Shown here: positions 36,638 to 44,830 of the stretch, in pieces
Numbering within the stretch: the first letter of the stretch is position 1
Layout of the letters: each line of letters starts with the position of its first letter
Source: Nitrospira_D sp019636945
Lineage (GTDB): Bacteria > Nitrospirota > Nitrospiria > Nitrospirales > Nitrospiraceae
Length of the DNA: 64,000 nucleotides
Reading direction: 5' to 3'
Assembly: GCF_047338595.1 (NCBI RefSeq)
Contig: NZ_JBLFBO010000006.1
Span: 1-64,000, forward strand
Translations under genes and position numbers: made by a program
The notes under the pieces: model-generated
The model's input: the letters and a program-made list of their open reading frames with translations, nothing else
Databases searched by the model: none
What the model was told of the DNA's origin: nothing

Positions 36638-37672
36638 TCACGGATTCCGAGTCGGCGCGGCTTTGAGCGGGACAGCCGTCCAGGTCGTGCCGGCATCGGT
36701 TGAACGGTAGAGGCCACTGCCGTTGGTGCCGGCGTAGAGGGTGTGAACGTTTTGGGGATCCATCGCCAGGGCTCGAATATTCAACGTCGCGAGCCCGTGG
36801 TTCATGGCTTGCCAGGTCTTTCCCCCATCGGAAGTCTTCCAAATCCCGGCCGGGCCGCCGATATACAACTGGGCTGGTTCTTTCGGATGGAGGACCAGGC
36901 TGCTGATATAGGGATCGGAGATGGATTGGCCGATACGCTCCCACTGCTCCCCTTTGTTCCCCGTGCGAAAGAGACCTTTCGTCGTACCTGCATAGACGAC
37001 GTCAGGATTCGTCCGATCGATCTCGAGAGCATTGACCCCGAGAGCCATAGCCGCCATCAGTTCCGTCTCGGGAATCAATCCATTATTGATTTTCTTCCAT
37101 GTCCCCGCCCCATCATCAGATCGATAGACCCCACCGGTCGTCCCGCCATAGAGCACCGCCGGCTCTTTAGGATTGATGGCAATCGACGTCACAATGTGGA
37201 CTTCCTTCATCCCGTTCATACGCTCGACCCATTCACGCCCCGCGTCTTTCGTATAAAAGGCCCCGACCGTCGTGGCCGCATAGACTTGCTCACTGGCCGC
37301 CGGATGAAAGACGAACTGATTGATGAACGAGACATGCTCTTTCAGTCCGACATTGTGCGGCAGCCAATGTTGGCCTCCATCCGGGCTCTTGTAGACCGCA
37401 TCCCCCATCGTGCCGGCATAAATCGCCGCCGGCAGGAGCGGATCAATCGCCAGCGTCGTCACCCGACGCGCGCTAAAACTTGGGAACTTCTCCCAAGTTC
37501 CTCCCCCATCGCGTGATTTGTAGACCGCGTCGTTCGTGGCGACGTAGAGGATATCGGCATTCTTGGGATGCAAGGCGATTGAGACGACCGATTCGCTCTC
37601 CTTCTGACAGGCCAGCGTGAAGAGTATGAGCGAGAATAGGCTGAGGTTAAGGACTGTACGAAGTATCTTCAT
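36638..37672 (-). CDS. BNR/YCF48-like beta-propeller lipoprotein
   Basis: A 344-residue exported lipoprotein: the signal sequence ends in TLACQ. The mature part is built from about six repeats with Asp-box motifs such as SRDGGGTW, SPDGGQHW, SDDGAGTW and TSDGGKTW, each followed by a PKNPAVLYAGT-like strand. This gives a sialidase-fold beta propeller, often a scaffold rather than an enzyme; no sialidase catalytic residues are evident. The frame extends to a TTG at 37714, but ATG 37672 begins the signal peptide. The convergent neighbour is the His-rich lipoprotein. Confidence 0.8.
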   Translation of the reverse strand: MKILRTVLNLSLFSLILFTLACQKESESVVSIALHPKNADILYVATNDAVYKSRDGGGTWEKFPSFSARRVTTLAIDPLLPAAIYAGTMGDAVYKSPDGGQHWLPHNVGLKEHVSFINQFVFHPAASEQVYAATTVGAFYTKDAGREWVERMNGMKEVHIVTSIAINPKEPAVLYGGTTGGVYRSDDGAGTWKKINNGLIPETELMAAMALGVNALEIDRTNPDVVYAGTTKGLFRTGNKGEQWERIGQSISDPYISSLVLHPKEPAQLYIGGPAGIWKTSDGGKTWQAMNHGLATLNIRALAMDPQNVHTLYAGTNGSGLYRSTDAGTTWTAVPLKAAPTRNP

Positions 37673-37756
37673 CGTGGTGGCGGGACCTAACCATAACGAT
37701 CGAATGGGAGTCAAGCAGGAGAAGCTAGACGCTAACGTTGGTGAGTTGAAGTGATG

Positions 37757-38116
37757 CTAGGCAGCGGTGCCGATGAGGCTTCCCAGGGGGATATGCAACT
37801 TGCGATGGAGGCGACGAATCATCTCAAGAGAAAGAGTTCGCTTCTTCGTCAAGATTTCCGACACACGCCCACGCCCACCCAACAGCGTCTCTAAATCTTT
37901 CCGCGTCATGCCGAGTTGATCTATCCGAAACTTAATCGCCTCAATCGGGTCGGGAGCATAGATCGCATGGTGTTTCGCTTCATACACCTCAACAAGCGTC
38001 GTAAGGACGTCCAACTCATCACCAGCCTTCGTGCCTGGCTTGGCATCCATCAATCGCTCGATGCGTCGCAGCACTCGGTCATAATCCCGTGCTGTTTTGA
38101 TCGGAGCAATGGTCAT
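37757..38116 (-). CDS. HigA-type antitoxin
   Basis: A 119-residue antitoxin-like protein. The N-terminal half (DYDRVLRRIERLMDAKPGT, then DELDVLTTLVEVYE) and the C-terminal HTH (MTRKDLETLLGGRGRVSEIL, then LSLEMIRRLHRKLHIP) are typical of HigA antitoxins of the long type. GAGGAGATATC lies before ATG 38116, so the frame extension to 38140 is rejected. Immediately upstream on the same strand is a short remnant of a HigB toxin, so this antitoxin appears to have lost its partner. Confidence 0.8.
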   Translation of the reverse strand: MTIAPIKTARDYDRVLRRIERLMDAKPGTKAGDELDVLTTLVEVYEAKHHAIYAPDPIEAIKFRIDQLGMTRKDLETLLGGRGRVSEILTKKRTLSLEMIRRLHRKLHIPLGSLIGTAA

Positions 38117-38132
38117 GATATCTCCTCGCCTG

Positions 38133-38198
38133 CTACACATTCGTCACATCGATTGCATCGTACTCAGCATGCGTCCCGCATAATATCAAAACAGAAGG
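38133..38198 (-). pseudogene. C-terminal remnant of a HigB toxin gene
   Basis: Directly upstream of the HigA-like gene, the - strand encodes VLILCGTHAEYDAIDVTNV and a stop at 38133-38135. The word GTHAEYDxID is characteristic of the end of HigB-family toxins. A TAA stop interrupts the frame at 38199-38201, and the preceding DNA has no matching HigB sequence in any frame that I could find. The 16-base gap to higA is normal for higBA. I read this as a decayed toxin; an assembly frameshift cannot be excluded. Confidence 0.5.
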
Positions 38199-38305
38199 TT
38201 ATTGTGTTGGCAGCCTTCAAATGACTTGAGCCGTTTTAAAACTGTGCTATGAGCCCACCCCCCCATATGCTCAGTATTCACTATTACATCACTTGTATGA
38301 GTCAT

Positions 38306-38323
38306 GTTGTCTTCATTGACAAC
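38306..38323. promoter_or_regulatory. Candidate operator upstream of tumE
   Basis: An inverted repeat GTTGTC-TTCATT-GACAAC, 27 bases before the tumE start, overlaps a TTGACA-like -35 box at 38316-38321. Autoregulation by the HTH antitoxin is the natural reading but is an inference. Confidence 0.45.
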
Positions 38324-38350
38324 AGTCAATAATCACTGGTACCGTTCCTC

Positions 38351-38647
38351 ATGAAAGCAGTCGCGCTCCTGCGGACGCGTATAGCGTACGCGGAAACGGC
38401 ATTCGCGGAGCTGGCCATATGGAAGGTACCAAATCCTGTAGTTGGTTCGACCCACTCATACAAGTATAGACTGGCATACGTGGTCGAGGGTGTATGCGTC
38501 GTACGCTACGACAATGAAGCAGGAAAAGGTGACCACAGACATTTCGGTACGGAGGAGCAAGCGTACATCTTTCAAACGCCGGAGAAGCTCCTCGCCGACT
38601 TTGAACGAGACATGAAGAGGTGGAATCATGAAAACCGTCATTCTTGA
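38351..38647 (+). CDS. tumE: TumE-family toxin (DUF6516)
   Basis: A 98-residue protein of the TumE toxin family. The pattern is visible: an N-terminal LLRTRIAYAETAFAELAIWKVP, then KYRLAYVVEGVCVVRYDNEAGKGDHRH, and FQTPEKLLADFERD at the C-terminus. TumE toxins work with an HTH antitoxin, TumA, whose gene overlaps this one by 20 bases. The mechanism of toxicity is little known. The gene order toxin-antitoxin is normal for the family. Confidence 0.82.
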   Translation: MKAVALLRTRIAYAETAFAELAIWKVPNPVVGSTHSYKYRLAYVVEGVCVVRYDNEAGKGDHRHFGTEEQAYIFQTPEKLLADFERDMKRWNHENRHS

Positions 38648-38975
38648 CGTTCGCTCCCCCAAGGAAGCACTGGCTGATTTTACCCGGGTGTGGAAAACCG
38701 GAAAGGGAGAGAAGGCTGCGCGCATCAGTTTTGCAGCACCGGAACTTCTCTGGAAATTGTTGACCGCGAAGCGCTGGCAATTACTCAAGACCATGTGTGG
38801 AGCCGGCCCTCTGTCGATTCGCGAAGCGGCACGCCGCGTGGGTCGCGATGTGAAGGCTGTACATACAGACGTGACAGCGCTCTTGAACGCCGGAGTGCTC
38901 GACCGTAGCAAGGATGGTCGAGTGATTTTCCCGTTCGATTCCGTGAAAGTGGAGTTCCTTCTCCACGCGGCGTAA
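38628..38975 (+). CDS. tumA: TumA-family HTH antitoxin
   Basis: A 115-residue helix-turn-helix protein, similar to the HVO_A0114-type DNA-binding proteins. The winged HTH is seen as LSIREAARRVGRDVKAVHTDVTALLNAGVLDR, followed by a wing with DGRVIFPFDSVKVEF. It overlaps tumE by 20 bases and is expected to neutralise it and repress the operon. The start lies within tumE behind AGAGGTGGAATC. Confidence 0.82.
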   Translation: MKTVILDVRSPKEALADFTRVWKTGKGEKAARISFAAPELLWKLLTAKRWQLLKTMCGAGPLSIREAARRVGRDVKAVHTDVTALLNAGVLDRSKDGRVIFPFDSVKVEFLLHAA

Positions 38976-38994
38976 TCACCCGGCTCATCAAGCC

Positions 38995-39729
38995 ATGACC
39001 GATGGCAAGTTCAGATTCACTGTTGACCTGCTCCAAGAATACAGCCTCGCTTCTCTCAATAATGCTGCAGAACTCATCGAAGAGGCATCCCTGTTATATG
39101 AGAGAGGCCATATCGCAAGAGCATATTTCTTGGCGGTTGCATCAATCGAGGAGACTGGTAAGGCCTGGCTGGCGTTCGATGGGCAAGGCCGAAATCTTAC
39201 AGACTCTGCAGTAACCTCAAAACTACGGCGAGCGATTGAAGACCATCATCAAAAGATCGCTGCTGCATTTCTCCCCATACTCCTATCGGAACCTGATAGT
39301 GGTGAAGCTCTACTGCCCGTCATTGAGCTGATGACCCACCTCACATGCGGACGTGAACCTTCCATGTATGTCGATATTACCTATCCTGAATCAAAAGTAC
39401 AGTTACCCCGAGGTGTAGTAAGGGATGTCGCCGCAAAAGATTGCATTCGACTATCACGTGATTGTCTGGCCAATGCTCAGAGTCACTTGGCCCGAGAAAA
39501 GCCTAGAGCGAGAACACTTGATGAGGATAGGCTCTTTTCCATGAAATCCGAACAACTTAAGAAGATAGTCAATATAGAAGGATTTTGGTGGTACTACATC
39601 ACACAGTGCAAAGCAGGAAATCGAGATTTCGCTGCTGCTGTCATAGCCTATCAACGAGAATATCTTTCTAAAGGTAAAACTTTCGAGTGTGTCAATACGA
39701 ACGAATCAGACTCCCTATACCCTACATAG
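38995..39729 (+). CDS. AbiV-family abortive infection protein
   Basis: A 244-residue HEPN-type protein of the AbiV family. The diagnostic pattern NNAAELIEEASLLYERGH followed by ARAYFLAVASIEETGKAWL lies near residues 22-60. In lactococci AbiV blocks phage translation after infection. The base composition is lower in GC than its neighbours, which suggests recent transfer. It lies 19 bases after tumA and may be co-transcribed. A C-terminal extension after residue 200 is aromatic and charged. Confidence 0.75.
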   Translation: MTDGKFRFTVDLLQEYSLASLNNAAELIEEASLLYERGHIARAYFLAVASIEETGKAWLAFDGQGRNLTDSAVTSKLRRAIEDHHQKIAAAFLPILLSEPDSGEALLPVIELMTHLTCGREPSMYVDITYPESKVQLPRGVVRDVAAKDCIRLSRDCLANAQSHLAREKPRARTLDEDRLFSMKSEQLKKIVNIEGFWWYYITQCKAGNRDFAAAVIAYQREYLSKGKTFECVNTNESDSLYPT

Positions 39730-39863
39730 AACTTGTGCTTGCGGTCTGTCATGCATATTAATTTCGTTTCGAACTGACCAAGGACCGTCGTCAGATATGG
39801 GACCCAACCTACTGCCCGGCAATCCGGTTGACTTCTTTGTGAGGAGCAGACATACCTCTCCGC

Positions 39864-40727
39864 ATGCCAGCAAAACGCCCCACGACACAGAAGCCACGCC
39901 TTCCCTCCGCACCACATTCGATTCAGAAAGGGATGTCTCTGGCCGACTTGCTCGATCGGGAGGCCATCGACTGTCTGGCGCACAATATCAGTCTCGTCTA
40001 TCCGGCTTTTGACGGAACGGCATTCCAACGTACGGCGCGCAATGGCTTGAAGCCGCTCAGTATTCTTCAACGAGGACATCATTTGGCACGAGCGCTCCGT
40101 GAGCACCTTCCCGAATGCTACAACGACGCCGTTCACATCCTAGTCCGATCACTGACTCCACCGCAGACAGATACGGAAGATCTTGGACTCGGCGTGTTCT
40201 TCTACCTCCCACATGTGAGTTTTGTCGCGACGTATGGGCTAGACCCCGCTCACAACGGTGGGCAAGATCCGTTTGAAATCTCGATGGTAGCCCAGTACGA
40301 ACTGACGCGGCGGTTCAGTGCGGAATTTTCCATTCGTCCGTTTCTGATCACATGGCCGGAGCGCACCTTGGCGCAATTGATGAAATGGACCGATGATCCT
40401 GATCCCCATGTGCGACGGCTCTGTTCGGAAGGGACGCGCCCGCGTTTGCCTTGGGCCATCCGAATCCCTGCCTTTATGAAAGACCCCCGTCCTGTCCTAC
40501 CTATTCTGGAGGCACTCAAAGACGATTCGGATCTCTATGTCCGACGAAGTGTGGCCAATCATGTCGGCGATATTGCCAAGGACCATCCCCGTCTCGCCTT
40601 TGAGCTGTGCGAACGATGGTTAGAGGATGCCACGAAGGAACGGAAGTGGCTGCTGCGCCATGCCGTACGACATCCGGCTAAGAAGGGCGTGAAGGCGGCA
40701 CTACGAATACGCAGGCTGGCGAAATGA
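39864..40727 (+). CDS. AlkC-like HEAT-repeat DNA alkylation repair protein
   Basis: A 287-residue protein of the HEAT-repeat alkylpurine glycosylase group, most like AlkC (COG4335). DDPDPHVRRLCSEGTRPRLPWA (about 178-200) is a strong family block, followed by HEAT repeats around DDSDLYVRRSVANHVGDIAKDHP and WLLRHAVRHPAKKG. These enzymes excise 3-methyladenine-type lesions. The N-terminal 30 residues are a basic linker. It lies in the toxin/defence islet but may be an ordinary repair gene. Confidence 0.8.
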   Translation: MPAKRPTTQKPRLPSAPHSIQKGMSLADLLDREAIDCLAHNISLVYPAFDGTAFQRTARNGLKPLSILQRGHHLARALREHLPECYNDAVHILVRSLTPPQTDTEDLGLGVFFYLPHVSFVATYGLDPAHNGGQDPFEISMVAQYELTRRFSAEFSIRPFLITWPERTLAQLMKWTDDPDPHVRRLCSEGTRPRLPWAIRIPAFMKDPRPVLPILEALKDDSDLYVRRSVANHVGDIAKDHPRLAFELCERWLEDATKERKWLLRHAVRHPAKKGVKAALRIRRLAK

Positions 40728-40907
40728 CCCGGGCAACCTAATGCTGCTGAAATACACGAGGGACTGGGCGCGCCTGGTTCACCTGACCCTCACATATGCC
40801 ATTCATAACTCGGCGCGTCTGCCCCCTATACTTGATTCGTGATCTCCGAGAACGTCGTGTGACCTACCGCCAGCACTCTTCTTTTCTTGCTGATCCGCGC
40901 CACATCT

Positions 40908-41222
40908 CTATTCGTAAAGGAGATGATAGATGTCACGTGCACCGTGGAGTATCCGATACACCAGGAGAGTCGTCCCCTTTACTTTGTAAAAGATCAGATA
41001 GTTGTCAATCACCAGCACTCGATAGCCCAGGGCAATCAAGTGAGGATCGCGAGGAACACGGCCAGTGAATGGATGGATTGCGAGGCTCTGTAAACGAGAT
41101 TCAATGCGTTCGAGCGTTTCAGCAGCGGCGCTTGGATTCTCAGCGGCCAGATAGGAGATCAGCTCCGTCAAATCCTGTTCGGCAATGCTGAGCAGGTGAA
41201 CGCGATATTTACTTGAAGGCAC
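40908..41222 (-). CDS. RelE/ParE-family toxin
   Basis: A 104-residue toxin of the RelE/ParE fold. The typical start YRVHLLSIAEQDLTELISYL, the TGRVPRDPHLIALGYRVLVIDNYLIFYKV centre and the C-terminal YRILHGARDIYHLL are present. It overlaps the upstream Phd-type antitoxin gene by 14 bases. Whether it cuts mRNA (RelE) or poisons gyrase (ParE) cannot be told. Confidence 0.85.
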   Translation of the reverse strand: MPSSKYRVHLLSIAEQDLTELISYLAAENPSAAAETLERIESRLQSLAIHPFTGRVPRDPHLIALGYRVLVIDNYLIFYKVKGTTLLVYRILHGARDIYHLLYE

Positions 41223-41481
41223 GGATCCGTCTTCTCAAGTCAGCCATCACTCGATCTAGTGATCGTCCTTTGTTGCCGGCTGTTGCCTGCGCCTCGGCGA
41301 CGGCTAGTTTCCCATAAAGTTCCAATGCTCGTTCCATCTCTCCATACTTCGCAAGCGACATCAGCACCATATCACCTTCTCCGTTTTTGGTAATAAACAC
41401 AGGCTCATGGCTCTTATGGACAAGTTCTGAGAGATGATTGGTCTTGTTCCGAAGATCTGAGATAGGCTTGATGATAGGCAT
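41209..41481 (-). CDS. Phd/YefM-family antitoxin
   Basis: A 90-residue antitoxin. The Phd/YefM N-terminal domain is seen as PISDLRNKTNHLSELVHKSHEPVFITKNGEGDMVLMSLAKY, with a C-terminal helix that should bind the toxin. GAAGGAG precedes the ATG. Upstream lie two TATCATGATA palindromes, a likely autoregulatory operator. It overlaps the toxin gene by 14 bases. Confidence 0.87.
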   Translation of the reverse strand: MPIIKPISDLRNKTNHLSELVHKSHEPVFITKNGEGDMVLMSLAKYGEMERALELYGKLAVAEAQATAGNKGRSLDRVMADLRRRIRAFK

Positions 41482-41507
41482 GACGAGTCTCCTTCAATTC
41501 CATCATA

Positions 41508-41534
41508 TATCATGATTATGACTGTATCATGATA
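41508..41534 (-). promoter_or_regulatory. Two-palindrome operator before the Phd/RelE pair
   Basis: Palindromes TATCATGATT (41508-41517) and TATCATGATA (41525-41534, perfect) lie 17 bases apart, 27 bases upstream of the Phd start. Phd/YefM antitoxins typically bind paired short palindromes of this type. Confidence 0.6.
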
Positions 41535-41603
41535 GGCATAACAGCGCCAGTTTTCGATCATGCATACGTGATGGTTGCATAAAATGATTGCCCCACCTTC
41601 CCA

Positions 41604-42725
41604 CTACATCTTCAATCGCTCCGCGTACCCGGTCAGCTCCACGTAGCCTTGTCCTTTTATCGGCCTACCCTGCTTCGTGCCTGTGACTGCAACGGCCCCT
41701 TCCCAATAGGAGACGCGGCTGCTGCGCGACGTGCGCAACTCCTGGTCGGCGAGCAGCGGGACGACGTCCAGCACAATGCCGAGCGATGGGAATTTTAGCC
41801 GCCATGTAGCCGGATACGTCGCCTTGCTCTCATAGCTGGTCCAAGTGCCGGCCGATTCGATCTGAAAGTCCGTCACTTCCAAATGGTGACTCCGTCCATC
41901 CGGTGAGACAACTGTGCCGCTTGATGCTAGATCGGATGATCCATCTTTCAATCGCATGCGATACAGCATCAGCTCGCTGTTGTCCTCTAACTGAATGCTG
42001 AACCAATCCCAGCCGACTTGATCGGCCCCGAGGTCGCCTGACCCGAATTCATGGTCCATCCAGCTGATGCCGTTGACGTCGAAGGATTCTCCGTCGATCG
42101 TCACTGTCCCCTTCGTGATGAGCCTCGTGAACGAGTAGTAGTGCGAGGCTTGGCCGACCTCCTTTCCTTTTCGACTGATACCAGCTGCACCGTGTGTGAC
42201 CAGCGGCTTGGCCGGCTGCAGGCTGAGGGATAGCGCGTGCGTCCCATCTCGCGCGACCAACGTCTGTACGCCGGACACATCGGTCGCCGCCTCAGCTCGC
42301 CAATCATCGATCCAGACACGGAGTTGTGACTCATCGGCTCCCGCCTTCCCAAGGCCCTCGCGGCTGAGCTTCTCTGAGAAATGGAATCGCTTTCCATCAA
42401 TGTCCGTCACCGCAAAATGGGCTAGATAGAGATCCTTCACCGACCATTTGGACGGAAGCGGGGTCACGTCCTCGGGAGGGATACCCCGTCGAAAGAACGT
42501 CAATTCAAAACCGAATGACCGGCCATCTTTGGCATGGAGATGGCCCGTGTAGTACCACCATTCAGTCCGATAGGTGGGATGCGAGCCGTGGTCTCTCGGG
42601 AAGATGTACTGGTAGCCAGCCGTCGCTGGTTGGAATGGGGCAGATGCAGGACTTGCAGCGAGTGCAAGCGAAGCACCCGCGCTCAGCCAGATACTGATCA
42701 CCACAATCCGCCAATAGTCGATCAC
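41604..42725 (-). CDS. AttH/CrtC-like lipocalin-domain secreted protein
   Basis: A 373-residue exported protein. A signal peptide ends near LALAAS (about residue 24). The family pattern includes FPRDHGSHPTYRTEWWYYTGHL, FFRRGIP, GISWMDHEFGS and GWDWFSIQL, as in CrtC/AttH hydratases with two lipocalin-like barrels. Some members hydrate carotenoids; others are secreted hydrolase-like proteins encoded with ABC permeases of the FtsX type. Here the neighbour is a different class of ABC exporter. The GTG start has an AGGTAGG site. Confidence 0.8.
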   Translation of the reverse strand: MIDYWRIVVISIWLSAGASLALAASPASAPFQPATAGYQYIFPRDHGSHPTYRTEWWYYTGHLHAKDGRSFGFELTFFRRGIPPEDVTPLPSKWSVKDLYLAHFAVTDIDGKRFHFSEKLSREGLGKAGADESQLRVWIDDWRAEAATDVSGVQTLVARDGTHALSLSLQPAKPLVTHGAAGISRKGKEVGQASHYYSFTRLITKGTVTIDGESFDVNGISWMDHEFGSGDLGADQVGWDWFSIQLEDNSELMLYRMRLKDGSSDLASSGTVVSPDGRSHHLEVTDFQIESAGTWTSYESKATYPATWRLKFPSLGIVLDVVPLLADQELRTSRSSRVSYWEGAVAVTGTKQGRPIKGQGYVELTGYAERLKM

Positions 42726-42914
42726 ACCCTACCTCGCCTTATGATCCACAATGACTAGCCCCCCTGTGATGAGAGCCTCCAACCGCTTCGGTTATAGCAC
42801 GCGTTGAGCCTGCGAACCAATCGGCCCTCTGAGAGCGGTGTTTCGCATTTCATTCTGCGTCCGTGGCCGACAGCCGGCGTTGACAATTTTCACAAGCGTC
42901 AGCTATCGTGGCCC

Positions 42915-43604
42915 ATGCAGACTGATCATGAGAGAGGGCCGTCGGGCCGAAGTTCGTCCAAAGCGATTGAACCATTTCCGATTCCCGACCGGCTTCCCGT
43001 GTTTCCGTTACCGAATGTGGTCTTCTTCCCGAAAACCTATCTCCCGCTCCACATTTTTGAGCCTCGGTATCGCCAGATGGTGGCCGATGTCACGGTCGGC
43101 GGCCAATGTATCGCCATGGCGCTCCTGAAGGAGGGATGGGAACCGGACTACTATGGAAATCCGGCCATCTTCCCCGCGCTCTGTATCGGAAGAATTGTCA
43201 GCGTACAGCCATTGCCGGATGGTCGCTCCAACATCTTGCTGCAAGGACTCGAACGGTGCGAGCTGACCAAAGAGCACTTCGACAAACCCTATCGCGAAGC
43301 CACGATACGAGTGACGCCCATGCGCACCGAAGAAGGCCTGACCAAGGATGTGCGGAAGGCGCTGATCGACCTGCTCGGGCGATATCTGCAACAGCGAGAA
43401 GATAGTGCGGCTTGGCAAGGATTCTTTCGCGAAGAAGTGAGTGATGAAGTATTGGTGAATACCCTCTCAACCTACTTGGACTGTACACCGTTGGAAAAAC
43501 AATTCCTGCTGGAAGCCGAAGGACTGCACCAGCGTGCTCGTCGGTTGAACGATCTCGTTCAATTCATGTTGCACGAACATCAAGGCCTAACGGGTTGGGA
43601 CTAA
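42915..43604 (+). CDS. Lon N-terminal (LON substrate-binding) domain protein
   Basis: A 229-residue protein consisting of a LON-N/PUA-like domain without the ATPase or protease part: LPVFPLPNVVFFPKTYLPLHIFEPRYRQMV, GRIVSVQPLPDGRSNILLQGLERCEL, and a helical tail. Such proteins are thought to bind misfolded or specific proteins; function is unknown. A TTG at 42804 opens the frame further upstream, but ATG 42915 begins close to the domain. Its last 37 codons are duplicated, in damaged form, downstream at 43669-43782. Confidence 0.85.
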   Translation: MQTDHERGPSGRSSSKAIEPFPIPDRLPVFPLPNVVFFPKTYLPLHIFEPRYRQMVADVTVGGQCIAMALLKEGWEPDYYGNPAIFPALCIGRIVSVQPLPDGRSNILLQGLERCELTKEHFDKPYREATIRVTPMRTEEGLTKDVRKALIDLLGRYLQQREDSAAWQGFFREEVSDEVLVNTLSTYLDCTPLEKQFLLEAEGLHQRARRLNDLVQFMLHEHQGLTGWD

Positions 43605-43830
43605 AGGGATCGCACGATGGCTCTCAACGTCAACCATCTCTGTAAAGGCTATTCGGCCTCCCCCTCGCTGGAAAAACAATTCCTGCAGGAGACCGAGGGG
43701 CTACATCGGCGCTCTCATCGCTTGTAACGATCTCGTTCAATTCATGTTGCACGAACATCAAGGCATAAAAGGTTGGGACTAAATGGATCGTACGATCGCT
43801 ATCAACGTCAACCGTCTCTGTAAAACCTAT
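43492..43830 (+). repeat. Partial tandem duplication of the Lon-N/ABC gene junction
   Basis: Copy 1 (43492-43652) and copy 2 (43669-43830) are offset by 177-178 bases. Each holds the 3' end of the Lon-N gene, its stop, the spacer and the first codons of the ABC ATPase. A 39-base core is identical (43548-43586 and 43726-43764), while flanking parts have diverged. A one-base insertion in copy 2 destroys the Lon-N reading frame there. Copy 1 keeps the intact Lon-N end, copy 2 the intact ABC start. Confidence 0.9.
43617..43727 (+). pseudogene. Chimeric 36-codon ORF from the duplication
   Basis: In copy 1 the ATG at 43617 opens a frame like the start of the ABC ATPase (MALNVNHLCKGYSAS) that continues into a relic of the Lon-N C-terminus (LEKQFLQETEGLHRR) and stops at 43725-43727. 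It is an artefact of the duplication and probably not functional, though it could be translated. Confidence 0.55.
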
Positions 43831-44754
43831 GACAGCCATAAAGCTGTCGATGACCTCTCGTTCTCGGTCTACGCCGGAGAGATTTTCGGCTTGCTGGGAC
43901 CGAACGGCGCGGGAAAGAGCACGACTCTGCGCACCCTGATCACGCTGTTGCACCCCACTTCGGGAACGGCCACCGTCATGGGGCACGACACGGTGCGGGA
44001 TGCGGACACGGTCCGGACCCTCATCGGATATGTCCCGCAAGAACGGGCGATCGATCGGTTTCTGACCGGGCGTGAACACCTGCAGCTCCTCGGTGCGCTT
44101 TATCATTTGACAACAGACGAGGCCACCAAACGGATCAACGAACTCCTGAAATTAGTGGACTTGGAAGACCACGCCGACAGACCGGCCAAAACCTATTCCG
44201 GCGGCATGAAGCGCAAACTCGACATCGCCTGTGGCCTGTTGCCGAATCCAAAGATTTTGTTTCTCGACGAACCGACCTTGGGCCTCGACGTCCAGAGCCG
44301 TCTCCGCATTTGGGAATATGTCCGGATGCTCAAAGCCCGCGGCATGACGGTCGTCATGACGACGAACTATCTGGATGAAGCCGATCAACTGTGTGATCGG
44401 CTCGCGATTATCGACGGCGGCAAGATCAAAACACTCGGCTCTCCGGTCGAGCTCAAGATCGCGCTTGGAGGGGACATCGTGTCCCTGACTCTCAAGGAAT
44501 TGGATCGGATCCCCTCGCTTGAAACTGAATTGAACGGCCGCCCGGCGATCAAGTCCGTCCGGACGACGACCAAGGGTTTGGATATCAGGGTGGAGTCGCC
44601 CGAGAAGGCGCTGCCCGCAATTCTCGACGCAGCCAATCGATTGGGCTGCAGTATCGAATTCATTCAATACAACCGACCACGCTTGGACGATGTGTTCATC
44701 GCCCATACAGGCCGGGCCATTACTGAATCGATCCCCGAGACCGAGTCGGCGTGA
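43783..44754 (+). CDS. ABC-2 exporter ATP-binding protein
   Basis: A 323-residue ATPase subunit of the DrrA/NatA type. Walker A GPNGAGKST is at residues 39-47, the signature YSGGMKRKLDIA and Walker B ILFLDEPTLGLD follow, and the H-loop is replaced by N (MTTNYLDEADQ), a variation seen in this family. A C-terminal extension of about 90 residues is typical of DrrA-like subunits. The permease follows but is separated by a hairpin repeat. The start follows duplicated DNA. Substrate is unknown. Confidence 0.9.
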   Translation: MDRTIAINVNRLCKTYDSHKAVDDLSFSVYAGEIFGLLGPNGAGKSTTLRTLITLLHPTSGTATVMGHDTVRDADTVRTLIGYVPQERAIDRFLTGREHLQLLGALYHLTTDEATKRINELLKLVDLEDHADRPAKTYSGGMKRKLDIACGLLPNPKILFLDEPTLGLDVQSRLRIWEYVRMLKARGMTVVMTTNYLDEADQLCDRLAIIDGGKIKTLGSPVELKIALGGDIVSLTLKELDRIPSLETELNGRPAIKSVRTTTKGLDIRVESPEKALPAILDAANRLGCSIEFIQYNRPRLDDVFIAHTGRAITESIPETESA

Positions 44755-44830
44755 TAGCAGGTTGTGGGAAAAATTTAACACCAACAAGATGACTGAACTG
44801 TTCTGTACGGTTTGAATGCGAACATAACGT

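Noticed and set aside
36743..37516. 257-codon + strand open frame over the beta-propeller gene
   Set aside because: Repeat structure and signal peptide are on the - strand; the + frame is an Arg-rich shadow.
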